Source: Vampirovibrionales bacterium (GTDB taxonomy: Bacteria > Cyanobacteriota > Vampirovibrionia > Vampirovibrionales > Vampirovibrionaceae). From it: a stretch of 64,000 nucleotides of DNA. This document shows, piece after piece, positions 31,757 through 40,891 of the stretch (positions are counted from its first letter, which is position 1; every line of letters begins with the position of its first letter). The DNA lies in assembly GCA_016712355.1 (NCBI GenBank), contig JADJRF010000005.1:1364001-1428000 (forward strand). Direction: 5' to 3'. The position numbers were made by a program, and so were the translations under genes. The notes under the pieces were generated by a model, which did no database searches, had not been told where the DNA came from, and saw nothing but the letters and a program-made list of their open reading frames with translations.

Positions 31757-33193
31757 TTAGGCGTCGGCCTTCATCTGTTCGGCCTTGGCCGCTACTTCAT
31801 CAATGCCGCCGACCATATAGAAGGCTTGTTCAGGCAGATCGTCATATTTCCCGTCCAGAATCTCCCGGAATCCGCGCAGCGAATCTTCGAGTTTGACGTA
31901 CTTGCCGGGAATGCCCGTAAACGTCTCAGCCACAAAAAATGGCTGGCTCAAGAAGCGTTGGATTTTACGCGCGCGCGACACGGCGAGACGATCGTCATCG
32001 GAGAGTTCATCCATCCCCAGAATGGCGATAATGTCTTGCAGTTCTTTATAACGCTGTAGCGTCATCTGAACGCCCCGGGCGATCTCGTAGTGGTCGTCGC
32101 CCACCACGCGCGGATCCAGGGCGCGACTGGTGGAGGCCAGCGGATCGACAGCCGGATAGATGCCCAACTCAGCAATTTGTCGCGATAATACCGTGGTCGC
32201 GTCCAAGTGCCCAAACGTGGTGGCAGGCGCCGGGTCGGTCAAGTCGTCGGCAGGGACGTAGACGGCCTGGATGGAGGTAATGGAGCCATCTTTGGTCGAT
32301 GTAATGCGCTCTTGTAACTCGCCCATCTCGGTTGCCAGCGTAGGTTGATAGCCCACAGCGCTGGGCATCCGGCCTAACAGCGCAGATACTTCCGAGCCTG
32401 CCTGCACGAAGCGGAAAATATTATCAATGAACAGTAGCACATCCTGCTTGCTCTGATCGCGGAAGTATTCTGCCGTGGTCAGCGCAGTAAGGCCCACGCG
32501 CAAACGTGCGCCCGGCGGCTCGTTCATCTGGCCGTAAACGAGCGCGACTTTATCCAGAACGCCGGAATCTTTCATCTCATGATAAAGATCATTCCCTTCG
32601 CGCGTGCGCTCGCCGACGCCGCCAAAAACCGAGACGCCGCCGTGCTCTTGAGCGATGTTGTGGATCAATTCCATAATAATGACGGTTTTACCGACGCCCG
32701 CGCCGCCGAACAGGCCGACTTTACCGCCTTTAGAGTAAGGCGCCAGCAAATCGACGACTTTGATGCCGGTCTCAAAAATCTCCACGGATGTTGTGCGTTG
32801 ATCCAGGGTGGGAGCGGGGCGGTGAATCGGCCAGCGTTCCTCCGTCTGCACGGGGCCGCGCTCATCGACGGGCTCGCCCAGGACATTCAAAATGCGTCCC
32901 AGCGTGGCCGGACCGACTGGCGTCAGAATAGGTGCGCCGGTGTTGATCACCTTCATGTCGCGCGTCAGGCCGTCAGTGTTGTCGAGAGCGACCGATCGCA
33001 CGCGATTATCGCCGAGATGTTGCTGGGTTTCGGTTGTCAGGCGCAAGGGCTTACCGTCTGGCGTCACGCCTTCGATGCGCAGGGCGGTGTAAATCTCCGG
33101 CAACTGGCCGGGCGGAAACTCGACGTCCACGACGGGTCCAATGATCTGGGTTACCCGACCTTCGCTGATTCTATCCGGCGCCGCTGTGGTCAT
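31757..33193 (-). CDS. atpD: ATP synthase beta subunit
   Basis: The beta subunit carries the catalytic sites of F1. The 478-residue protein has the P-loop GGAGVGKT (about 163-170), the catalytic GERTREGNDLYHEM segment, the Walker B LLFIDNIFRFVQAGSEVSAL stretch and the C-terminal DELSDDDRLAV motif (the DELSEED-like region that contacts gamma). A GGGAG ribosome site precedes the ATG. It is not preceded by atpG or atpA but by a divergent gene, so it is the first gene of an atpD-atpC unit. Confidence 0.98.
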   Translation of the reverse strand: MTTAAPDRISEGRVTQIIGPVVDVEFPPGQLPEIYTALRIEGVTPDGKPLRLTTETQQHLGDNRVRSVALDNTDGLTRDMKVINTGAPILTPVGPATLGRILNVLGEPVDERGPVQTEERWPIHRPAPTLDQRTTSVEIFETGIKVVDLLAPYSKGGKVGLFGGAGVGKTVIIMELIHNIAQEHGGVSVFGGVGERTREGNDLYHEMKDSGVLDKVALVYGQMNEPPGARLRVGLTALTTAEYFRDQSKQDVLLFIDNIFRFVQAGSEVSALLGRMPSAVGYQPTLATEMGELQERITSTKDGSITSIQAVYVPADDLTDPAPATTFGHLDATTVLSRQIAELGIYPAVDPLASTSRALDPRVVGDDHYEIARGVQMTLQRYKELQDIIAILGMDELSDDDRLAVSRARKIQRFLSQPFFVAETFTGIPGKYVKLEDSLRGFREILDGKYDDLPEQAFYMVGGIDEVAAKAEQMKADA

Positions 33194-33410
33194 GCGCGTC
33201 TCCCTGTCATTACTACTTGCAAGTTCTTCTGACTCTGAAACAGGAAACCGGGCTTAAGTCGATTCCGCAGAACGCTCTTGAGGCCGAAAACTGTCTCCCG
33301 TGGCGATTTTGCCACAAAAAAAAGCGTCGTCAATCACACGTCAGGCCTTGCGCGCAGGCGCACGCTTCAAATACGATGAAAGAGAACCGATGTAGGAGCG
33401 CCTTTTTCTT

Positions 33411-34259
33411 ATGACGAATAAACTCGGCGGCAAAGCCGTCAAAGCGATTGATACGGCCGGAAAAGTCGTGCTGACCGGCAAGCTCAAACGCTATATTGAC
33501 GTGAATACCGACTTCGGCCAGACGCGCGATCGCGCTTTTTTTGAACAGGACGCCTCCCGTCTGCTATCGGCTGTGAGCTCCGTCAATATTCCGTGTTGCG
33601 TGCATGACGGCGACCCTGCTCTGATATGCGAAGCCATGGCGGTGGCCAGCGCCCATCATTGCGCGGTTGGAGCTCACATCGGCTATCCGGACCCGGTTCA
33701 TTATGGGTATGAGCGCCTTGATATCTCGACTGACGCCCTCACGGCCTGGATTCACGTCCAGTTAGGCGCGTTTCATGCCTTGGCGGCGACGCAGTCTGTT
33801 GAAGTGGCGCATGTAAGACCTCATGGCGCCTTGTATGGCGCATTTGTGGAAGACTTCGACCACGCGTTGATAGTCGCTAAAGCCATTATCGCCTTTAACC
33901 CTTGGCTAACCCTGCTTGCGCCGGCGGGACCCGTGTTGACGCGTTTGGTAGAAGAAACTGGCTTGCGCGCTGCGCCTGAGATCTATCTGGGAAAACGTTA
34001 TGACGGTGAGGGTTGCCTGTCCAGGGCCTTGTTTAATGATGATTTGAATCCGCAGGGCGCGCTCGATCAGGCGCGACAGCTTGTTCAGGAGAGTGCGCTG
34101 ACTTCAGCCGACGGTCGACTGACGCCGGTGTCGTTCCGCTCTTTACACATTAGTCCCCGACTTGACGGGGCCAGCGAACTGGCGGAATCCGTTTACGGCT
34201 TGATTGGGCAGCCCGTGTGTCTTCCTATTGCGGCGATTGGTGAGTCGGGATGGGTGTAG
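33411..34259 (+). CDS. LamB/YcsF (PxpA) family protein, divergent
   Basis: PxpA is a subunit of the prokaryotic 5-oxoprolinase and normally works with PxpB and PxpC, neither of which is nearby. The 282-residue protein has the family layout but with changed motifs: DVNTDFGQ where DLNCDLGE is usual, CCVHDGDP for CGFHAGDP, GAHIGYPD for GAHPSYPD, VRPHGALYG for VKPHGALYN. An Arg/Lys-Tyr-Asp segment (GKRYDGEG) replaces ADRAYxxDG. Loss of the first Glu suggests altered chemistry or a new substrate. It overlaps rapZ by 10 bp, so it belongs to that operon. Confidence 0.8.
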   Translation: MTNKLGGKAVKAIDTAGKVVLTGKLKRYIDVNTDFGQTRDRAFFEQDASRLLSAVSSVNIPCCVHDGDPALICEAMAVASAHHCAVGAHIGYPDPVHYGYERLDISTDALTAWIHVQLGAFHALAATQSVEVAHVRPHGALYGAFVEDFDHALIVAKAIIAFNPWLTLLAPAGPVLTRLVEETGLRAAPEIYLGKRYDGEGCLSRALFNDDLNPQGALDQARQLVQESALTSADGRLTPVSFRSLHISPRLDGASELAESVYGLIGQPVCLPIAAIGESGWV

Positions 34260-35230
34260 AGCGCGCTTCTTCAGACGGCTCTACTTATTTTCTGGTCGCA
34301 GGACCCGCTGGCTCTGGCTTGAGCAGCGCGCTGGAAAGTTTTGCCCGCCAAGGATTCATGACGGTTGCGGGCGTCTCGGCGTCGCAATGGCCGCAGGTGT
34401 TTCAGGGCTTGCGGCGGACCCATCCGCGACTGGCGATCGCCTTGACGGGCGAAACGTTGGACGCTGAGGCTTTAGCGGCGCTTGCGCAAGGTTTGCCCGC
34501 CCTTCAGGCGCAATGTCGCGCAGAGGGAGATGACTTCAGCCTGTTGCGACTGGACGCCCCGGAGGAGGTACTGGCGGCGCGTTACCTGCGCAGCGGCAAG
34601 CGTCATCCTCTTGAAGCCCGGATGCAGGGCTTGCTGGCCGCTATTCGTCATGAGCGAGATGCCTTCGCATGCTTTAAATCCATCAAGCAAGCGCTTTCGC
34701 CCGGGTATTACGCCATTGATACCAGTACGCATACGCGTGGCGAACTGGAGCAGAAAATCGGCAAAATTCTAGGCGTTCCTGCTGAAAATGCCCCTATGAC
34801 GATTTATCTACAGTCGTTCGGTTTTAAGCGCGGAGCGCCGAGTGACGCTGAATGGACGTTTGATATGCGCTTCATTCCCAACCCCTATTATGATGCCGCC
34901 TTGCGCCCGATGAGCGGGCTTGACGTCCCGGTCTGCGACTTCATCTGGTCTCAGCCCGGGGTTGACGATTTCTGGCGATTATGGACCGCGTTAATCGCTG
35001 ATGTGTTGCCGCGTTATCAAAAAGAAGGCAAGCTGAGAACGTCTATCGCCATCGGCTGTACGGGCGGTCAGCATCGGTCGGTTTGTATGACCGAGGCGCT
35101 GGGCGGATTCCTGCGCAAGACGTTTCCTGAGTATAATGTCGTGGTGACGCATCGCGATAGCGCCTTCTGGGCGAAACCCGCGGAACCTGCCCTCGACGCG
35201 TCCGCCCCGACCGGAGGCCTCAACCGCTAG
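34250..35230 (+). CDS. rapZ: RapZ family nucleotide-binding protein with altered Walker A
   Basis: RapZ proteins bind nucleotides or amino sugars; in enterobacteria RapZ controls GlmS levels through small RNAs. The 326-residue protein has the weak N-terminal P-loop domain and the well-conserved C-terminal domain (SFGFKRGAPSDAEWTFDMRF, about 190-209; IPNPYYDAALRP; IGCTGGQHRSVCMTEALG, about 275-292). In the Walker A loop the Lys is replaced: GPAGSGLSS instead of GxSGSGKS. The C-terminal sugar-phosphate site (GCTGGQHRS) is intact. It overlaps the PxpA-like gene and is 1 bp from yvcK, the classical rapZ-yvcK neighbourhood. Confidence 0.92.
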   Translation: MGVERASSDGSTYFLVAGPAGSGLSSALESFARQGFMTVAGVSASQWPQVFQGLRRTHPRLAIALTGETLDAEALAALAQGLPALQAQCRAEGDDFSLLRLDAPEEVLAARYLRSGKRHPLEARMQGLLAAIRHERDAFACFKSIKQALSPGYYAIDTSTHTRGELEQKIGKILGVPAENAPMTIYLQSFGFKRGAPSDAEWTFDMRFIPNPYYDAALRPMSGLDVPVCDFIWSQPGVDDFWRLWTALIADVLPRYQKEGKLRTSIAIGCTGGQHRSVCMTEALGGFLRKTFPEYNVVVTHRDSAFWAKPAEPALDASAPTGGLNR

Positions 35231-35231
35231 T

Positions 35232-36644
35232 ATGGGACTTGAGCAATATCGCAAAAAGGCGATCTGGCTAATGCCGGGCCTGTCAGTCAAGCGATGGGTG
35301 ATAATCGCCCTTAGCGGGCTCATCTGCATCGCTTTCGGCTTGGCATGGGCCCTTAATTTACAGCCCGTCACCAAATTAATTAATCTGGCGCTGCCGATTC
35401 TTCAAAAAATGGCCTTGTTGGTGCCGTCTAATGCTAGCGGCCCCGTTGTGCTGCTGCTGGGCGTCGCATTGTTTTATTACGGCATGAAAAAAACCTATGG
35501 CACGCTGTATAGCGCCATGAACGTAGGTTCAGGGTCCTTGCTGGAGGCTCTATACCGAAAGCGTAAACTCGCCAATGGCCCTCATGTGGTTGCCATTGGC
35601 GGCGGCACCGGATTATCGACCCTGTTGCGCGGGTTGAAACATTATACGAGTAATATTACGGCTGTCGTGACGGTCGGGGACGATGGCGGCAGTTCCGGGC
35701 GTCTGCGCAAGGAGCAAGGCATCATCCCGCCTGGCGATATTCGTAACTGTATTGCGGCGCTGGCGGATGAAGAAAAGCTGATTACCGAGTTGTTTCAATA
35801 CCGGTTTTCGAACGGGCAAGGGCTCGAAGGTCATAGCTTTGGCAATCTCTTTCTAACGGCTATGTGCCGGGTGACGGGCGATATGGTGTCGGCCATTAAA
35901 GAATCGTCGAATGTTCTGAATATTCGGGGTCGAGTGCTGCCTTCTACGCTTGATAATGTGGCGTTGTGCGCAGAATTTGAAGACGGCTCCATTGCGCAAG
36001 GAGAGTCGGATATCCCGACTATGCGTGATCATGGCCGGATTCGCCGTCTGTTCTCGATACCGGAAAATCCAAAACCCATGGAGGACGTCATAAAAGCCAT
36101 CGCGCATGCCGAATTAATTATTTTAGGACCGGGCAGTCTGTATACAAGCGTCATCCCCAATTTGCTAATTCCGGAAATTTCGCGCGCCATTTCTCAAAGC
36201 CCTGCGCCTAAGGCGTATGTGGCCAATATCGTGACCCAGCCAGGCGAAACGGATGGCTATAGCGCTGCTGACCATGTGCAGGCTATTTTTGATCATGCGC
36301 GACAGGATAATATTATTAACGCTATTTTCTTGAATAACTGGCTTCCGGATTCGCTGATCGAGAAATACGAAAAAGCCGGTTGCGCGCCGGTGATAGTGGA
36401 CGCGGAAAGGCTTTCAGCCATGGGCGTTACCGTGGCCCAGAAGTTGCTGTTAGATGAAAACGAGTTTTCGACCCTGCGGCACAATCCCAGGCGTTTGGCG
36501 CGCGCGATCATTGCCTGGTTTAAACAGAGCCGCCGCCCCGCTTCTCGTCGACGCGTCAGTCTGCGGGCAGTGTCTCGGGCGCAGACTGCTGAAGACGCAA
36601 TCGTTTCAATTCCTGCGTCGCAAGAACCTACTTTGAATCGCTAG
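35232..36644 (+). CDS. yvcK: YvcK/CofD-like protein with N-terminal membrane anchor
   Basis: YvcK-family proteins bind UDP-GlcNAc and connect carbon flow to peptidoglycan synthesis and cell shape. The 470-residue protein has two N-terminal helices (about 20-42 and 62-80), then the CofD-like domain with VVAIGGGTGLSTLLRGL (about 117-133), TVGDDGGSSGRLR and GDIRNCIAALAD. The C-terminus is a short Arg-rich tail. The membrane anchor resembles the long form known from Cyanobacteria and Actinobacteria-type relatives. It starts directly after the rapZ stop. No whiA follows. Confidence 0.93.
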   Translation: MGLEQYRKKAIWLMPGLSVKRWVIIALSGLICIAFGLAWALNLQPVTKLINLALPILQKMALLVPSNASGPVVLLLGVALFYYGMKKTYGTLYSAMNVGSGSLLEALYRKRKLANGPHVVAIGGGTGLSTLLRGLKHYTSNITAVVTVGDDGGSSGRLRKEQGIIPPGDIRNCIAALADEEKLITELFQYRFSNGQGLEGHSFGNLFLTAMCRVTGDMVSAIKESSNVLNIRGRVLPSTLDNVALCAEFEDGSIAQGESDIPTMRDHGRIRRLFSIPENPKPMEDVIKAIAHAELIILGPGSLYTSVIPNLLIPEISRAISQSPAPKAYVANIVTQPGETDGYSAADHVQAIFDHARQDNIINAIFLNNWLPDSLIEKYEKAGCAPVIVDAERLSAMGVTVAQKLLLDENEFSTLRHNPRRLARAIIAWFKQSRRPASRRRVSLRAVSRAQTAEDAIVSIPASQEPTLNR

Positions 36645-36706
36645 GTCTCTGTTGTAAAAATGGTGTTAAGTCGCGATACGAGAGATTGTTAGGAGATAGC
36701 ATCAAC

Positions 36707-37462
36707 ATGAATAAAAAATGGATAATGGGCTGTGGCGGCTGTCTGGGTCTTATCTTGGTGTTGGCGCTTATTATTGGGGGCTTGAGCCTGTGGGGCTTCA
36801 ATGCTTATCAGGGCGCCGCTAAAGAGACGGTCGCTGAGCTGTTTAACGGCAAGCCCCCGGCTGATTATCAGCCGATTTTTTCTATAAAACTCCCTGACAG
36901 TAAGCGCTCGGGTGAGTCCGTGCCATTTTCAATGTTGATAAACAAGCGTACAAAAACAATGTTGTTTGCCATACGTATGGCGTTGTCTCAAGCGGATCTC
37001 GCCAAAATTAATTCACGAGATCCCAAGCAATTAGAGGCGTTTCTCCAGGAAGTTGTTAATAGCGCCAATAATCCGAATGCGAATGGTGAAGTATCTGTGA
37101 ATCGCGTCCTTGATTTGAAAACGGCTCGCGGTCCAGTTCACGCCGTAGAAGCGTCCGCTTCCACTAAAAAAGGTAAAATGCCGGCGCTCTGCGCCTTTTT
37201 ACCTGATGGAGGAGAACGGGTCAAGGTTTTAGCGATGGTGAGCGCCGAGGGACAATCCACCAATCCTGATGCGTCTTTTCAGGATGATTTTCAGTGGATG
37301 GGCGGGCAAATGACCGCTTTGTTGAACGAAATGGGCCCTTCTGCCGTTGCCGCCACTGCTCCGGGTGTGGTTTCACCCGCAGTAAAGTCGACGCCTGCAA
37401 AGCCTTCTGCTGCTGCCGTCAAACCTGCCCCTGTGCTTCCTGCTAATAAGCCTAAAGCGTGA
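36707..37462 (+). CDS. Membrane-anchored protein, 251 aa, unknown function
   Basis: The protein begins MNKKWIMGCGGCLGLILVLA, a single N-terminal membrane helix with two Cys near its start, then an extracytoplasmic domain of about 180 residues, then an Ala/Pro/Lys-rich tail (PAKPSAAAVKPAPVLPANKP). The Cys are not in a lipobox. AGGAG precedes ATG 36707. The stop overlaps the GTG of the next gene (GTGA), so it is coupled to the glycosyltransferase gene. I do not recognise the domain. Confidence 0.75.
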   Translation: MNKKWIMGCGGCLGLILVLALIIGGLSLWGFNAYQGAAKETVAELFNGKPPADYQPIFSIKLPDSKRSGESVPFSMLINKRTKTMLFAIRMALSQADLAKINSRDPKQLEAFLQEVVNSANNPNANGEVSVNRVLDLKTARGPVHAVEASASTKKGKMPALCAFLPDGGERVKVLAMVSAEGQSTNPDASFQDDFQWMGGQMTALLNEMGPSAVAATAPGVVSPAVKSTPAKPSAAAVKPAPVLPANKPKA

Positions 37463-39042
37463 AGCGCGTCCAGAGTACCCCCTCGCCAGTTTCGACCGAG
37501 CGTTTAATCACGCAGGCAGGGCTGGCGAGCGCTTTTTGCTATGGACTACTCTCGCTGCCCACTGTCGCGCTGCTTGCCATCTGCGTGCATTCTGGCGTAG
37601 ATCCTTCGCGTTTGATTGAAAACGCGTGGCGTCCTTGGCGTCTTTGGACGGGCGTCTCCGGCGGCATTGCCGAAGAAGTGTTGATGGACGGCGCTTTGTT
37701 TGCGATCATTGGCGCATCTGCTGTGATTTATTTCTGGCTGGCTCGGCGGGTGATGCGTCAGGAATCGGCGCTAACGCTGGGCTCTGGCGACGCCAGCCGT
37801 TTGTTCAAACACGCGATTGCCTGGAACGCGGGTCTGGGCGTGTTGCTGCTGGTGACAGTTCCTTTCGATTCCAGCGATTTGTATGGATACATTAATCGAG
37901 GCGCGCAGCAGGCATTTTATGGGCTGAATCCCTACGTCGCGCCGTTGGCGCACACGCCTGGATGGGCTGCCGACCCTATGTTTCATGCGCATTGGGTTGA
38001 AAATCCGTCCCCTTACGGGCCTCTTTTTACGCGTTTTGTCCAGGGGATTTGTCTTATCTCAGGCCGTCGCTTCTGGCTGGCATTCTTGCTGATGAAGCTT
38101 TCGGCTCTGACGCTGCACCTCTTTAACTGCTGGATGCTCTGGAAGTTGGCGCAACGCTGGGGCTTGGCGCGCCCGTGGTTGCCTTCGCTCTTGTATGGCT
38201 GGCATCCGTTGATGCTGCTCCAGATGATCGCCAATGGTCATAACGACCTGTGGGTCTCTGCGGGGCTTCTTGCTGCGCTGTGGCTGTTGACGACGCAGCG
38301 GTATGCTGCGGGGGCGTTGCCCGCAATAATGGTGTCCGCTTTGACGAAATATGCGTCTCTGATGGCTTTGCCCTTGACGGCGCTTATGGATATCCGTCAC
38401 AAGCGCTGGCGCTCTCTGATGATAGGCGCGTTGACTTGCGTATTAGCGCTAATCGTTTTGGCGGGACCTTATCTTCAGGATATGGCGATCGTGGGATGGC
38501 CTAAAATGGCTCAGAATGCTGTCATGGCTCAGCATTCGATCCACTCCGCTTTAGGTCGCGTCGTCTTCTATGCGGGGCGCTGGGTTCCGGCATTGCGCGG
38601 CTGGGACGATACGACGCGTCAAGCGCTGCGCATTGTCACGCTTCTTGCTTTTGTGGGGCTATACGGATGGGCATTGCGCCGTTTCTGGCGAGAGTTGGCT
38701 TGTCTGCCGAGCGCTGTATTATCTTCGCAACGCCTCGCGTATTGGATAATGCTTCTGTTAACGGCGTTTCTGGCGCTGGCGAGCGCTAAGTTCCACGCCT
38801 GGTATCTGGGTATGATCTTTCCTTTGTATTTGATTACGCCTGTCCAGAACGGCTTATGGGATTGGCCGCGACGCTTTGGTTTGATGCTGGCTGCGTTTCA
38901 GTTGCTTTCGTTTACGTCTTTGAACAACATTCATATCCTGAATTTCCTGTTATTGACGGCGACGCCTCTGATTTTGAGCTACCGTGCCGCGCGAGCCGAG
39001 CAAAAGGCCTCGCCCGCAAACGACTCGCTTGCGTTACAATAG
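37459..39042 (+). CDS. GT-C fold integral membrane glycosyltransferase (GT87/mannosyltransferase-like)
   Basis: This 527-residue protein has about 12 membrane helices and uses a polyprenyl-phosphate sugar donor if it follows its fold family. The loop DSSDLYGYINRGAQQAFYG then LNPYV near residue 137-160 contains the acidic pair and Asn-Pro-Tyr typical of GT87 and MptA/B-like enzymes, and ENPSPYGPLFT is also characteristic. It is coupled to the upstream membrane protein by a 4-bp overlap. The acceptor may be a glycolipid or cell-wall glycan, which fits the RapZ/YvcK context. Confidence 0.8.
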   Translation: MKRVQSTPSPVSTERLITQAGLASAFCYGLLSLPTVALLAICVHSGVDPSRLIENAWRPWRLWTGVSGGIAEEVLMDGALFAIIGASAVIYFWLARRVMRQESALTLGSGDASRLFKHAIAWNAGLGVLLLVTVPFDSSDLYGYINRGAQQAFYGLNPYVAPLAHTPGWAADPMFHAHWVENPSPYGPLFTRFVQGICLISGRRFWLAFLLMKLSALTLHLFNCWMLWKLAQRWGLARPWLPSLLYGWHPLMLLQMIANGHNDLWVSAGLLAALWLLTTQRYAAGALPAIMVSALTKYASLMALPLTALMDIRHKRWRSLMIGALTCVLALIVLAGPYLQDMAIVGWPKMAQNAVMAQHSIHSALGRVVFYAGRWVPALRGWDDTTRQALRIVTLLAFVGLYGWALRRFWRELACLPSAVLSSQRLAYWIMLLLTAFLALASAKFHAWYLGMIFPLYLITPVQNGLWDWPRRFGLMLAAFQLLSFTSLNNIHILNFLLLTATPLILSYRAARAEQKASPANDSLALQ

Positions 39043-39117
39043 GGTTCGGGCCTTGAGAGAGACGTCCGAAGCGCCATCTGGCCCTTTTATCGCGGTAGTC
39101 TGGAGGTTTTGCCCCTC

Positions 39118-40515
39118 ATGTGGTTTCGTGGACGTCGGCGTCGTCGCCCCGGTCGACATTTCTTTTTCGGGAATTTTTACCTCAACGTAGGCGCTCAAAC
39201 TGCGACCACCATTGTGGCTGCTTTGGCCTTGGCCGTGCTGGCCTTTACCGGGTTAATCCTCTTTCGCAATAGCGATCATGATGATCTGCTGCAACGGGGA
39301 CGCCGCCAGATGGCAGAAGGTAAGCTCGCATGGGCGACTCATACCTTACAGATGCTGGTGAATAAATACGATGATAGTTACGAAGGCCGCGTTGAACTTG
39401 GCAAGGCTTATTTAGCGATGGGCGATCGCGTCAAGGCTGAAAAACAATTCCGGCTGGCCTCATCGCTGAAAAATCGTGATTTAAACGATAATGCAGCAGA
39501 AATTGCCCATAGCAAGCTGTTCATCGCTCAACGACGTTTTGAGGAAGGCGAAAAAGCCTTGCTTGCCGCAAAAAAATCGGCCCCTAAGGATCGCGATTTA
39601 GACGTGGCGTTGTATGAGTTTTATGAAAGTTGGGGCGACGATTTAATTTCTCGTGATAACGATTTCGCCCGCGCCATTCGGCAGTACCGTTGGGCGCTTT
39701 ACTATGTGAAAGATTACGACGCTGAAGACAAGCTAAAAACCAAGCTGGCCGCCGCCTTGGGCCGTCATGCCCAGAACCTGGAAAATCAGGGCCGCGCCGA
39801 TCTGGCGGTGGCTTATCTGGAACGTTCGCTGCGCTATCGCTACGATTCCGGTACCCTGATTCAGGTCGCTGAACTCTATGAACGCGGCGAACAGCTGGAC
39901 CCGGCTATCGCATGGTATCGCAAAGCCTTTGACGCCAACCCGGAAATCATCAGCATCAAGCTGTCCAATATGCTGATTAAAAAAGGCAAGGCTTTGTTTG
40001 ACAAAGGCCAGCAAAAAGAAGCTGAAGCTTACTTTACTGAGGCTGATCAAATCATCAAGCGCACCGGCGTATCCCCTGATACGCTTTACCCGGTGGAGCT
40101 TAGCGAGATGGTGATCACGCCCAAGGTGGATCGGGCCGCTGGTCTGCTGTTGCCTACGCTGCGACTGACCTTTGAAAACCGTTCCCAGCGCCAGTTAAAC
40201 TATCTTGGCACCAAGGTGATGTTCTATTCGGGCGAAGCGCTCATTAGCGAGATTCGCGAAACCGTCGCCTCGCCCGATGCGCCTCTGGCTCCGCTTAGCG
40301 ACCAGACGGCGAAAGATGCGCGTCGCACCCTCACCCTTCGTCCACGCCAGTGGATCAACCTTCATGCGCTGGAAGGGGATGCGCTGCGCGTGAAAGTGGC
40401 CATCGCTTACAGCCAGGATGAAGCGGCCAAATGGGAAATTAAAGGCCTTCAGGTCATTCGTATCGAAGGCAAGCGCGCCCTGAGCCCCGAAGCTGAGCCT
40501 GCCAGCCGCGACTGA
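39118..40515 (+). CDS. Membrane-anchored TPR protein
   Basis: The 465-residue protein has a basic N-terminus (MWFRGRRRRRPGRHF), one membrane helix (about 28-50), then TPR repeats (about 60-310; for example LLQRGRRQMAEGKLAWATHT, ELGKAYLAMGDRVKAEKQFR, AVAYLERSLRYRYDS) and a beta-rich C-terminal domain (about 325-455). GGAGG lies 11 bases before ATG 39118. It follows the glycosyltransferase by 75 bp and may scaffold an envelope complex. The C-terminal domain is unknown to me. Confidence 0.8.
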   Translation: MWFRGRRRRRPGRHFFFGNFYLNVGAQTATTIVAALALAVLAFTGLILFRNSDHDDLLQRGRRQMAEGKLAWATHTLQMLVNKYDDSYEGRVELGKAYLAMGDRVKAEKQFRLASSLKNRDLNDNAAEIAHSKLFIAQRRFEEGEKALLAAKKSAPKDRDLDVALYEFYESWGDDLISRDNDFARAIRQYRWALYYVKDYDAEDKLKTKLAAALGRHAQNLENQGRADLAVAYLERSLRYRYDSGTLIQVAELYERGEQLDPAIAWYRKAFDANPEIISIKLSNMLIKKGKALFDKGQQKEAEAYFTEADQIIKRTGVSPDTLYPVELSEMVITPKVDRAAGLLLPTLRLTFENRSQRQLNYLGTKVMFYSGEALISEIRETVASPDAPLAPLSDQTAKDARRTLTLRPRQWINLHALEGDALRVKVAIAYSQDEAAKWEIKGLQVIRIEGKRALSPEAEPASRD

Positions 40516-40613
40516 ACTTTACATTTGTTACATACCGGCATTAAAAAAAACAATGGAGCGTTTATGCCCATACAAGGCCGTTAGGGTGGGTGAGGCCTGT
40601 AGGGGAATTTTGT

Positions 40614-40835
40614 ATGGGCTCAATTCAACAGCAGCCGACTCACACCGAAGGCGTTAAGTCGATTTGTCGATCGCATTTGGTGACCGCCCAAGGTGCGGCT
40701 CGACAGGCGCATTCTTCTTCAGACATGGCAGCCTATTTGAAGTCTATGATAAGCATCCTCAAGGATGAGGGCAATGGCTGCCAACAATATTTCAGAAACG
40801 ATATTCAGGCCTTGGATAAAAAACTTTCTAAATAG
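40614..40835 (+). CDS. Orphan small protein, 73 aa
   Basis: I do not recognise this protein. It begins MGSIQQQPTHTEGVKSICRS and is probably helical (MAAYLKSMISILKDEG, YFRNDIQALDKKL). AGGGGAA lies eight bases before the ATG. The spacing of Cys-x3-Leu near residue 19 and a following Ala/His pattern vaguely recalls the next gene, so the two might be distant paralogues. No membrane helix or signal peptide. Confidence 0.5.
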   Translation: MGSIQQQPTHTEGVKSICRSHLVTAQGAARQAHSSSDMAAYLKSMISILKDEGNGCQQYFRNDIQALDKKLSK

Positions 40836-40891
40836 AGAAAAATGACTTGATTTGAAATCGAATTAGGTTGGGTAATTGGGGGAAATTAAGA

